A stretch of DNA of 38,107 nt from a virus, in IMG/VR virus record IMGVR_UViG_3300032286_000246, positions 1-38,107 of that record; one strand, written 5' to 3'. Shown one piece after another: positions 1 to 7,379 of the stretch (the first letter of the stretch is position 1; each line of letters begins with the position of its first letter). Made by a program: the position numbers and the translations under genes. The notes beneath the pieces were generated by a model. That model had not been told where the DNA came from. It did no database searches and was given only the letters and a program-made list of their open reading frames with translations.

Positions 1-65
1 AATGTAAGCACATCAAATCAATGCCCAAAAGGGGGGTTTAACAAAACATACAAAAGCAAAAGCAA

Positions 66-515
66 ATGAGAGCAAAATCATTAAAAGCAAAGGAATTACA
101 AGGTACTCTGATACCTTCCCGTATCAAATCCTTTTCCGGTAGCCCAGTCGGCAGGTCGCTGCTAAAACTGAATGAGGATGAGGTAAAGATTTATGAGAAA
201 TTAAAAGACCATCTCCAAGCTCACAAGGCAAGCAAGGACGTTGACGACATTTTTTTGAGCATTGCTACGCGTGCCATTGGCCATTTGCTTTACAATGCCG
301 AGGTTCTTGCAGTTGCCGGTGCAGTTATGGTGCATCCAAACGGTGCAAGGCAAGTTAGTGCAGAATGGACTGCATTTAAACAATCTATGGATATGTTTTT
401 GGAGATTTCTAAGAGTTTAGGCTTAGATCCTGGCAGCCGTTTAAAATTGGACTACTTTAGAGATAGTAACGACAATGAGGATGATGAGATAGCTAAACTT
501 TTAAAAATGAACTAA
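66..515 (+). CDS. terminase small subunit, P27-like family
   Basis: Likely the DNA-recognition subunit of the packaging motor, which binds the packaging site and loads the large subunit. The 149-residue protein shows the C-terminal pattern usual in P27-type small terminases: NGARQVSAEWTAFKQ near residues 93-107 and LGLDPGSRLKL near 119-129, then an acidic tail. It stands first in a packaging-head gene block and overlaps the next gene by one base (TAATG). If the genome is circular, the HNH nuclease ending at 38032 lies directly upstream, the usual HNH-TerS-TerL order of HK97-like cos phages. The family call comes from the motif and position. Confidence 0.85.
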   Translation: MRAKSLKAKELQGTLIPSRIKSFSGSPVGRSLLKLNEDEVKIYEKLKDHLQAHKASKDVDDIFLSIATRAIGHLLYNAEVLAVAGAVMVHPNGARQVSAEWTAFKQSMDMFLEISKSLGLDPGSRLKLDYFRDSNDNEDDEIAKLLKMN

Positions 516-724
516 TGAAACAAAGTATTTATGATACATTAATCTTTATAATTGTTATGAGTATAATGGTTACGGGTTTAGCTGTTCCATTTTACTATTT
601 GTGGAATTGGTTGTTTGTTAAATTCTTTTGGTTTGATTATATTGATTACTTGGAGGCAGTTGGTTTTGTTAGTTTTGTTTTTTTGTTTAGATTTATTGCC
701 ATAGAGATTAAAACGCCTAAATGA
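515..724 (+). CDS. small predicted membrane protein
   Basis: A 69-residue protein of unknown function. It is almost wholly hydrophobic, with two likely membrane segments at about residues 7-30 and 45-62, separated by an aromatic stretch (FVKFFWFDYIDY), and a short basic tail. Its start overlaps the stop of the small terminase gene by one base and its end overlaps the methyltransferase start by four bases, so it is translated within the packaging operon. A membrane protein between terminase genes is not a standard packaging component. It may be an inserted accessory gene, for example for exclusion of competing phages, but nothing in the sequence proves that. Confidence 0.6.
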   Translation: MKQSIYDTLIFIIVMSIMVTGLAVPFYYLWNWLFVKFFWFDYIDYLEAVGFVSFVFLFRFIAIEIKTPK

Positions 725-1137
725 ATAATTTTATAAGCGAGGTGACGAATGAGGATTGCATGGAAGGCATGGCACGGTATCCAGACAGATACTTTGATTT
801 GGCTATTGTTGACCCACCGTATGGGATTGGTGAGGATGGAAGTAAAAATCATACAAGAAGTAAACTTGCAAAAGCTAGAAATTATAAATCATTTGCAGGT
901 AATGATATTTTTGCACCTGATATAATTTATTTTAATGAACTTTTAAGAGTTTCTAAAAATCAAATTATATGGGGAGCTAATCACTTTATTGAAAATGTTC
1001 CTAATGCTAACAGTTCAAGTTGGATTGTATGGAATAAAGTAAATGGAATTAATGATTTTGCTGATTGCGAATTAGCTTATACTTCATTTAAGACGGCAGT
1101 AAGAATGTTTACTTATAAGTGGAAAGGTATGCTTTAA
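721..1137 (+). CDS. DNA methyltransferase, N-terminal part (interrupted gene)
   Basis: First piece of a beta-class amino-methyltransferase for DNA (N6-adenine or N4-cytosine). It holds the catalytic motif IV DPPYG at residues 31-35 and a following segment with WGANHF and SWIVWNK typical of this family. It stops at a TAA (1135-1137). Six bases later the same frame resumes at 1144 with the missing half, so reading through the TAA would give one continuous enzyme of about 222 residues. Similar phage enzymes normally carry both halves in one chain, and the stop lies where a glutamine codon (CAA) would fit. This fragment alone lacks the SAM-binding motif I and is probably inactive by itself. Confidence 0.75.
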   Translation: MNNFISEVTNEDCMEGMARYPDRYFDLAIVDPPYGIGEDGSKNHTRSKLAKARNYKSFAGNDIFAPDIIYFNELLRVSKNQIIWGANHFIENVPNANSSSWIVWNKVNGINDFADCELAYTSFKTAVRMFTYKWKGML

Positions 1138-1143
1138 CAGGAT

Positions 1144-1389
1144 ATGAAAAATAAAGAATACCGCATACACCCAACACAAAAACCCGTTTCCCTTTATAAG
1201 TGGCTTTTGCAAAATTACGCAAAGCAAGGCGATAAAATACTTGATACTCATTTAGGCTCTGGAAGCAGTCGTATTGCAGCCTATGAAATGGGATTTGATT
1301 TTACTGCTTTTGAATTGGATAAAGAATACTTTGAGGCTCAAGAAAAAAGATACAAGGCTCACATTGCACAGTTGAAATTAGAATTATAA
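1144..1389 (+). CDS. DNA methyltransferase, C-terminal part (interrupted gene)
   Basis: Second piece of the same methyltransferase, in the same frame as 721-1137. It carries the family signature HPTQKP at residues 9-14 and the SAM-binding motif I as LDTHLGSGSS at residues 33-42, followed by the acidic FELD (56-59). Motif order IV then I defines the beta class. An ATG at 1144 could allow separate translation, which would give a two-subunit enzyme; alternatively the gene is broken, or the stop is a sequencing or population variant. Phage methyltransferases of this type commonly protect DNA against host restriction. Confidence 0.75.
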   Translation: MKNKEYRIHPTQKPVSLYKWLLQNYAKQGDKILDTHLGSGSSRIAAYEMGFDFTAFELDKEYFEAQEKRYKAHIAQLKLEL

Positions 1390-1398
1390 TTAAAATAA

Positions 1399-3066
1399 AT
1401 GAAATTTATTGAGGATGTTGTTTCGGGGCGATTAATATTAGGCAACTATGCAAGGCTGGCAGTTTACAGGCATTTAGCTGATTTAAAAAATAACGATTGG
1501 GAGTATTTGTTTTCAGAGGAGAAGGCTAATAGGGCTTTCTCCTTTATTTCTGCACTGCGCCACACCAAAGGCGAGTTTGCCGGGCAAAGATTTAACATAC
1601 AACCATTCCAAGAGTTTTTTATTAAAGTATTATTTGGATGGCAAAAAAAGACTGGTGGCAGACGCTTCCGCAAGGCTTACCTTGAGATTGCAAGGAAAAA
1701 CGGCAAAACGGAGTTAGCAGCTGCGATTGCAGTATATTGTTTTTTGTTAGACAATGAAACGGGAGCGGAGGTGTACACGGCTGCGACTACAAGGGATCAA
1801 GCGAGGATTGCCTTTGATACGGCAAAAGTATTTTTAAAGAATTTAAAGAATGATTCAAAGACATTTAACAAGTTAGTTAATGTTTTAAAGTATAATTGTA
1901 ATGTACCTACTACTAATTCAAAATTTGAATCAGTTTCCTCCGATGCCGATACTTTAGATGGATTAAATCCCAGTTTTTGTTGCATTGACGAATTTCACGC
2001 GCATAAAAATTCAGATGTTATAAACGTAATGGAAACGGGCATGGGTTCAAGAATACAACCATTACTCCTTATTACTACCACTGCTGGCTTTAATCGGGAA
2101 AGTCCTTGTTATTTGTATAGGAAGGTAATGATTGATATTTTGGAAAAGAGAAAGGTGGATGAATCTGTATTTCCTTTGTTGTTTTGTTTAGATGAAGGAG
2201 ATGACTGGCAAGATAAAAAGAATTGGACAAAGAGCAATCCTAACCTTGGTGTCACTCCATACATAAGTTACATGGATGACCAATTTCAAAAAGCATTAAA
2301 TGAGGGAGCGTCAAAGCAAATACAATTTATGACTAAGAATTTAAACGTATGGACATCTACCTCCTCCGTTTGGATTTCTCAAAGCTACATTGATGCAACC
2401 AGGTTGTTTATTGATGATGTTACGCTGTATAATAAGAAATGCTTTGCTGGATTAGACTTGGCATCTACTCGTGACATTTGCGCACTTGTACTTTGTTTTC
2501 CGGTACAAGAAGGATTATCTAAACCACATATAAAATCTTATTACTTTTGCCCAGAGGACAATGTCAGAGAGCGATCGCTAAGTGATGGTGTACCTTATCT
2601 GCAATGGCAGCAAGATGGGCACTTAACCATGACAGATGGCAATGTAACCGATTACGACTTTATAAAAAACAAGGTAATTGAAATAACGGCTAAATATAAA
2701 ATAGAATGTATTTGTTTTGACCGATGGAATGCCTCGCAGCTTGTTATTCAGCTCACAAACGATGGTGCAACCATGAAGCCATTTGGGCAAGGATTTATTT
2801 CAATGTCTGCTCCAACTAAAGAAATAGAAAAGTTGTTTTTATCTCATGAAATTACACATGATGGTAATCCAGTGTTAGAGTGGATGATGAGCAATGTTAT
2901 TTTGCGACTTGATCCTGCTGGCAACATAAAGATAGATAAAGCAAAGAGTACAGAAAAGGTCGATGGAGCGGTTGCAATGGTTATGGCATACGCTCAAATA
3001 ATGCAAGGTGATAGACCAACGATATATGAGGGGAAGGAAAGGGAAGGAGGATTATTGATGTTATAA
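1399..3066 (+). CDS. terminase large subunit
   Basis: Packaging ATPase and headful or cos nuclease that drives DNA into the prohead. The N-terminal ATPase domain has a Walker A-like motif ARKNGKTE at about residues 98-105, Walker B with catalytic acid CCIDEFH at 194-200 and the coupling motif TTTAG at 226-230. The C-terminal RNase H-like nuclease domain shows the expected acidic residues: D353 (GLDLAST), D441 (CFDRW) and D522 (VDGAVAM). The length of 555 residues is normal for the Terminase_1 group found with HK97-type heads. It starts 9 bases after the methyltransferase fragment, and the portal gene follows after one small gene. Confidence 0.95.
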   Translation: MKFIEDVVSGRLILGNYARLAVYRHLADLKNNDWEYLFSEEKANRAFSFISALRHTKGEFAGQRFNIQPFQEFFIKVLFGWQKKTGGRRFRKAYLEIARKNGKTELAAAIAVYCFLLDNETGAEVYTAATTRDQARIAFDTAKVFLKNLKNDSKTFNKLVNVLKYNCNVPTTNSKFESVSSDADTLDGLNPSFCCIDEFHAHKNSDVINVMETGMGSRIQPLLLITTTAGFNRESPCYLYRKVMIDILEKRKVDESVFPLLFCLDEGDDWQDKKNWTKSNPNLGVTPYISYMDDQFQKALNEGASKQIQFMTKNLNVWTSTSSVWISQSYIDATRLFIDDVTLYNKKCFAGLDLASTRDICALVLCFPVQEGLSKPHIKSYYFCPEDNVRERSLSDGVPYLQWQQDGHLTMTDGNVTDYDFIKNKVIEITAKYKIECICFDRWNASQLVIQLTNDGATMKPFGQGFISMSAPTKEIEKLFLSHEITHDGNPVLEWMMSNVILRLDPAGNIKIDKAKSTEKVDGAVAMVMAYAQIMQGDRPTIYEGKEREGGLLML

Positions 3067-3099
3067 AATGTACCTAATTAAAATAAAAACCTTTTAATT

Positions 3100-3330
3100 A
3101 TGGAGAATTTAATGAGAAAGCATGAGTACGCTCAACAGGTTAGACAAATTAATTCAACATCCGGATATTTTCATAGGTTTTATGAATTGTCAGGAGAATG
3201 CCGTACGCACCAAGAGGCATGGCAGAAATTAGAGGAAGAAAGAGATGAGTTAGGTCTTGTTGAAAAGTACACAACGTATAATAGCTTTCGCAAAGCGAAA
3301 AGTAATTATATGGACATGAAGTTTGTTTAG
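3100..3330 (+). CDS. hypothetical protein between terminase and portal
   Basis: A 76-residue protein I do not recognise. It is rich in charged and aromatic residues (YAQQVRQIN, EAWQKLEEERDELG) and predicted mainly helical, without membrane segments or cysteine motifs. ATG codons at 3100 and 3112 are both possible starts; the longer form follows an A+T-rich leader. The C-terminal part (YTTYNSFRKAKSNY) could be a small helical DNA-binding or adaptor unit, but this is a guess from composition. It is the last gene before the terminator-like hairpin at 3378-3405. Confidence 0.6.
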   Translation: MENLMRKHEYAQQVRQINSTSGYFHRFYELSGECRTHQEAWQKLEEERDELGLVEKYTTYNSFRKAKSNYMDMKFV

Positions 3331-3377
3331 TCTGTTACTCAAGGTTTATAAATTCATACTAATCTGGTTTATATTTG

Positions 3378-3415
3378 CCGCATGGGAATAATTAACTCCA
3401 TGCGGTCTTTTTTTT
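3378..3415 (+). terminator. intrinsic terminator hairpin overlapping the portal start
   Basis: A perfect 8-bp stem (CCGCATGG at 3378-3385 with CCATGCGG at 3398-3405) and a 12-base loop, followed by a run of eight T's after TC. This is the classical form of a rho-independent terminator on the + strand. Both arms contain CATG, so both candidate portal start codons (ATG at 3382 and at 3400) lie in the stem. It could terminate part of the terminase transcripts and hide the portal start. Confidence 0.75.
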
Positions 3416-4608
3416 CTAATACTCGTGCGAGTATAGAGAATCCAAGTACACCAATTAACGGTGATACATTAGGCGCATTGTTTCAAAGAGGATCTGCAGC
3501 TGGTGTTGCGGTCGATGAATATTCAATTATTGGTCTTCCTGCATTTTACCGTGCTACTCAAATACTTGGAGGTGTTATTGCATCTTTGCCTTTTGACATT
3601 ATAGAAAAAGGATTAGATGAAAGTATAAGAATAGCAAAGGAGCATCCTAATTACAAAGTAGTTAGCCGTGAGCCTTCACAATTCTACACAGCTCACACGT
3701 TTTATAAAACAATGGTGCTTCATTATTTGAGCCATGGTGTTTTTTACGCTGCTATTAACAGGAATGCAAATAGCCAAAGGATTACAAGTCTTTTAATTCT
3801 TGATCCTACGCAAATGGAAAGTTACTATAATACCAGAGGCGAGTTACTATTTAAGAATAAGAAGAATAATAAAAAATATAGTTCAGATAACATCATTCAC
3901 ATACCTAACCTTTCATGGAATGGTATTGATGGTTTTGTTATGCCGGACCTTCATAGAGATAACTATGGCTTAGCTTTAGCCAATAGAAATTACGGTGCTA
4001 ACTTTTACAAGAATGGCGCACACTTAAACGGAGTGCTAAAGCATCCTGGCAAGTTAACAAATGAGGCATACGACAGATTAAAATCTTCTTTTAACCGTGC
4101 TTTTGGTGGAAGTCAAAACGCTGGAGGCACTGCTATTTTAGAAGAAGGCATGGACTTTCAGAAAGTAGGTCTTAATCCTGCTGATGCAGCATTTAATGAA
4201 ACTAAGAAAGCTACCATTGCAGACATTGCTCGCATAACAGGTGTGCCAGGTGTTTTATTGGAAGATATGGATAAGGCAACATTTAGCAACATGGAGCAGT
4301 TGAGCCAAATGTTTGTTAACTATACCATTATGCCATTATGCGAAACGATAGAGGCAGAATTTAACCGTAAGATATTTTTTGAGGCAGAAAAGTACACTTA
4401 TTGCACTCGATTTAATCTTGATGGCTTACTTAGAGGAGATGTTGCAGCGCGATCTTCTTATTATACTGCTATGCGTAATGTATTAGCTATGTCACCTAAT
4501 GAAATAAGGATTAAGGAAAATATGAATCCCTATGCAGGTGGAGATAGTTATGAATTGCCTTTAGCATCAAACATAAAAATAGAACCTACGACAGATGCCG
4601 TACAGTAA
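3382..4608 (+). CDS. portal protein, HK97 family
   Basis: Forms the ring at one vertex of the capsid through which DNA enters and to which the tail joins. The 408-residue length and segments such as AFYRATQILGGVIASLPFDI (near 51-70), DLHRDNYGLALANRNYGANFYKNG and IARITGVPGVLLED fit the Phage_portal (HK97-type) family well. Position directly before protease and major capsid genes confirms it. Two in-frame starts are possible, ATG at 3382 and ATG at 3400 (giving MRSFFSN), both inside the stem of the hairpin described at 3378-3405; I keep the first. The 3' end overlaps the protease start by 14 bases. Confidence 0.93.
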   Translation: MGIINSMRSFFSNTRASIENPSTPINGDTLGALFQRGSAAGVAVDEYSIIGLPAFYRATQILGGVIASLPFDIIEKGLDESIRIAKEHPNYKVVSREPSQFYTAHTFYKTMVLHYLSHGVFYAAINRNANSQRITSLLILDPTQMESYYNTRGELLFKNKKNNKKYSSDNIIHIPNLSWNGIDGFVMPDLHRDNYGLALANRNYGANFYKNGAHLNGVLKHPGKLTNEAYDRLKSSFNRAFGGSQNAGGTAILEEGMDFQKVGLNPADAAFNETKKATIADIARITGVPGVLLEDMDKATFSNMEQLSQMFVNYTIMPLCETIEAEFNRKIFFEAEKYTYCTRFNLDGLLRGDVAARSSYYTAMRNVLAMSPNEIRIKENMNPYAGGDSYELPLASNIKIEPTTDAVQ

Positions 4609-5530
4609 TTACCCACAGTCAGCAACAAATGCCGCAAAGAAAGCATTGCAGCATAAAGAAGATAATGGTAGCCAGTGCGGTACAAGTGTAGGCTGGACAA
4701 GGGCAAGGCAATTATCAAGTAGAGAGGCATTAAGTGAGGATGAGGTTATAAGAACATATAGTTTTTTAAGTAGAGCCAAGGTATATGACCAAGGTAAATA
4801 TTTTGATGATAACGATAACGAGATATGCGGTTCAATCATGTATGATGCTTGGGGTGGTTCAACCATGTTGCCATGGGCAGAAAGAACAGCTAATAAAATA
4901 ATGGACGAAAGGTCAAAAGAAGAAACAATGGAAAAGAGAAGTATAAATTACGAGTTTAGGGCAATGCCAGAGTCTCGCACAATAGTAGGCACTGCTACCG
5001 TGTTTAATTCTGCCTATGACATGGGTTGGTATGATGAAGAGATGAGCCAAGATGTATTTACTAACTCGGACATGAGCGATGTAGTAGCATTGTTTAATCA
5101 TGATGCTAACATGGTTTTGGCAAGGACTAAATCCGGTACCTTAAAATTAAAGGTTACTGGTTCTGCTATGGAATATGAGTTTGAGGCACCAAACACTACC
5201 TTAGGTAATGATCTTTTAGAGATGGTTAAACGAGGTGATGTTTATCAATCATCATTTGCTTTTAGTGTAGAGGCAGAGGATTGGCAAGAAAGGGAAGGCA
5301 TGAAACCAAAGAGAGTGATTAGAGGCATAAAGAAAGTATATGATGTTTCTCCAGTTACTTATCCGGCTAATCCAGACACAATGGTTGCAAAAAGAAGCTA
5401 CGAGCAAACAACAGGAAAGATTGATGAAGAATTACAAGCTGTGATTGACATATCAGTAAAATCTGAAATTAATATACAGAACGAGTTACGCAGGAATGCC
5501 CTGCACTTATTAAATTTAAAAACAAAATAA
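4595..5530 (+). CDS. prohead protease, HK97 type (S78), with N-terminal extra domain
   Basis: Maturation protease that digests scaffold segments inside the prohead. Residues about 113-275 are the protease: FNHDANMVLART (His169), VYQSSFAFSV (Ser219 or Ser220) and VSPVTYPANPDT match the S78 family pattern with catalytic His and Ser. Before it lies a separate domain of about 105 residues, with SVGWTRARQLSSREALSEDE and IMYDAWGGSTMLPWA; similar Trp/Gly-rich modules occur in other phage proteins, function unknown. An internal ATG at 4928 (residue 112) would yield the protease alone. The gene overlaps portal by 14 bases and the capsid gene by one. Confidence 0.9.
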   Translation: MPYSNYPQSATNAAKKALQHKEDNGSQCGTSVGWTRARQLSSREALSEDEVIRTYSFLSRAKVYDQGKYFDDNDNEICGSIMYDAWGGSTMLPWAERTANKIMDERSKEETMEKRSINYEFRAMPESRTIVGTATVFNSAYDMGWYDEEMSQDVFTNSDMSDVVALFNHDANMVLARTKSGTLKLKVTGSAMEYEFEAPNTTLGNDLLEMVKRGDVYQSSFAFSVEAEDWQEREGMKPKRVIRGIKKVYDVSPVTYPANPDTMVAKRSYEQTTGKIDEELQAVIDISVKSEINIQNELRRNALHLLNLKTK

Positions 5531-6756
5531 TGACTGCAAAGGAATTAAGAGAAAAGCGGGCTTCCGATTACGCAATAATGGAAGACCTACAAAAAAGAGC
5601 CGCAGCCGAAGGTAGATTGATGTCTGCCGACGAATCCGCACAATGGGATAAAGCAGATGGTTCTTTTAAAAGTTATACAGACCAAATTTCACGTTTAGAA
5701 AGATGGAATGAAATCAACTCCGATATAAGAGGAGTTAGTGGTATTGATGACACACTTGCTGCATTGCCAACGGATCAAAGAGAGATTGTAAAGTCTCCAG
5801 AGTACCACTCTGCATTCATGAAGGCTATTGCTAAGAGAGAGTTGAACAACACAGAGCGCGGCTTACTTCGTGAAATGCGTGGTACTGCAACAATTACTAC
5901 TGCGGAGACTGGCTTGGCAGGTGGTTATGTTATTCCTTACCAATTCTCAAACGAGTTGGAAAGAACAATGGCTTACTACGGCCCAATGTTACAAGTTAGC
6001 CGTATTATAACGACTCCACAAGCAGGTACATTGTACTGGCCAAAGGTAAATGATACAGGCACGGCTGCTAACTGGCATACAGAGGCAGCGGCAGTAACTG
6101 TTCAAGACATGACCTTTACAAGAGAGACTTTTGCAGCTCACGTTTGTAACACATTGGTAAAAGTATCTGTTGAATGGGCAAATGACGAGTTTGGTCTATT
6201 AAATAGTGAATTACCAATTATGTTAGGTGAGCGTTTAGGTAGAGCGTTGAACACTGCATTTACAACTGGTGATGGTTCTGGTAAACCAACAGGATTTAGA
6301 GATGTTGCACCAAGTGGTGTAGAATCTGCAACTACGGGAGCGTTTACTGCTGCTAACCTTGTTGACCTTGTTCACTCTGTTGACATTGCTTACAGAAATA
6401 GCCCATCAACTGCGTTCATGATGCATGACCAGATTTTAAGTGCGGTTAGAAAGTTAAATTACGATAGTGATAAAAATCCATTATTCCAACCATCACTTAG
6501 AGAAGGTACACCAGACAGATTGTTAGGTTACAACTTCTTTGTGAATAATGATTTACCATCTGCACAGGCTGCTGATGCGAAGATTATTTTCTTTGGAGAT
6601 TGGAGTAAGTATATAATCCGTGCCGTTGCCAACAATGTCCTTGTGCCATTGCGTGAGCGTTTCATGGATGAGATGGAAATAGGTTTCTTAATGTATGCAA
6701 GGTATGATGGCAAATTGCTTAATACTGCTGCAATTAAGCACCTAAAGAATCTGTAA
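5530..6756 (+). CDS. major capsid protein, HK97 fold
   Basis: Main shell protein, 408 residues. The N-terminal 100 or so residues are highly charged and coiled-coil-like (KELREKRASDYAIMEDLQKR, DQISRLERWNEI), as expected for the delta scaffolding region removed by the protease. The mature part starts near residue 115-140 with the pattern TAETGLAGGYVIPYQFSNEL, followed by hallmark stretches GTLYWPKVNDTGTAANWHTE, TGDGSGKPTGF and RLLGYNFFVNNDLP of the Phage_capsid family. The exact cleavage point cannot be read from sequence. A strong hairpin (6777-6800) follows the stop, consistent with high expression of this gene. Confidence 0.95.
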   Translation: MTAKELREKRASDYAIMEDLQKRAAAEGRLMSADESAQWDKADGSFKSYTDQISRLERWNEINSDIRGVSGIDDTLAALPTDQREIVKSPEYHSAFMKAIAKRELNNTERGLLREMRGTATITTAETGLAGGYVIPYQFSNELERTMAYYGPMLQVSRIITTPQAGTLYWPKVNDTGTAANWHTEAAAVTVQDMTFTRETFAAHVCNTLVKVSVEWANDEFGLLNSELPIMLGERLGRALNTAFTTGDGSGKPTGFRDVAPSGVESATTGAFTAANLVDLVHSVDIAYRNSPSTAFMMHDQILSAVRKLNYDSDKNPLFQPSLREGTPDRLLGYNFFVNNDLPSAQAADAKIIFFGDWSKYIIRAVANNVLVPLRERFMDEMEIGFLMYARYDGKLLNTAAIKHLKNL

Positions 6757-6776
6757 TTTCATTAGGGATCTAATTT

Positions 6777-6810
6777 GGAGGACTTGAAATATAGTCCTCC
6801 ATTTTAAAAT
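6777..6810 (+). terminator. hairpin after the major capsid gene
   Basis: Perfect 8-bp stem GGAGGACT (6777-6784) / AGTCCTCC (6793-6800) with an 8-base loop, followed by ATTTTAAAAT. It sits between the capsid stop and the next start. It may be a partial terminator or an mRNA 3'-end stabiliser that keeps capsid mRNA in excess. The T tract is short, so termination would be incomplete. Confidence 0.6.
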
Positions 6811-6818
6811 ATAATCAA

Positions 6819-7379
6819 ATGGCTTGGAAAGTAACTACTGCACCTGTTAATGAACCTTGGACTCTTGCCGAGGTTAAAAGCTATTTAAAGATTGATGATT
6901 CTAACGAGGATTCAATGTTAAATACTTTAATAAAAGGTGCAAGGATGGTGGCAGAAAGTTATCTTAACCAAGCATTAATTACACAAACAATAACGGAGAA
7001 GTTTGATAGGTTATCTAATCCTACTCTTTACCTTAGTGTATCTCCAGTTATTGCCGTTACTAATTTCCAGTACGCAGACAGCCAAAATACTACGCAAAAC
7101 TTTGCAGCGACTAACTATGTCGTTGACACATTTAGTAAACCAGCACGGCTCTCTATAGCTTACGGGAAAACATGGCCTACACTTTACGGGAATATAAATG
7201 ATGTTACAATTACTTACACGGCTGGATACGACACAGAAAGTAGCGGTGTGCCATTTCAGATAAGACAAGCTATCTTATTAATGATAGCCGATACCTACGA
7301 GAATAGGCAAGATTACGTTAAAAAATTACCTACGGCTTCCCAATATTTACTTGACCAATATCGCGTTCAATATTTCTGA
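6819..7379 (+). CDS. head-tail connector protein (gp6-like)
   Basis: Probably forms the adaptor ring below the portal. The 186-residue protein begins with the pattern of the phage connector family (HK97 gp6, phiE125 gp8-like): WTLAEVKSYLKIDDSNEDSM at residues 15-34, then LIKGARMVAESYLNQALITQT, a beta-rich middle and a C-terminal helix (FQIRQAILLMIADTYENRQD). Such proteins lie straight after the capsid gene, as here. Stop and next start overlap by one base (TGATG), so it is coupled to the head-closure fusion gene. Confidence 0.85.
   Translation: MAWKVTTAPVNEPWTLAEVKSYLKIDDSNEDSMLNTLIKGARMVAESYLNQALITQTITEKFDRLSNPTLYLSVSPVIAVTNFQYADSQNTTQNFAATNYVVDTFSKPARLSIAYGKTWPTLYGNINDVTITYTAGYDTESSGVPFQIRQAILLMIADTYENRQDYVKKLPTASQYLLDQYRVQYF

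Noticed and set aside
721-1389. Genome-wide stop-codon recoding (TAA or TAG to Gln)
   Set aside because: Most genes here end in TAA at sensible positions with next starts overlapping them; only the methyltransferase has an internal stop.
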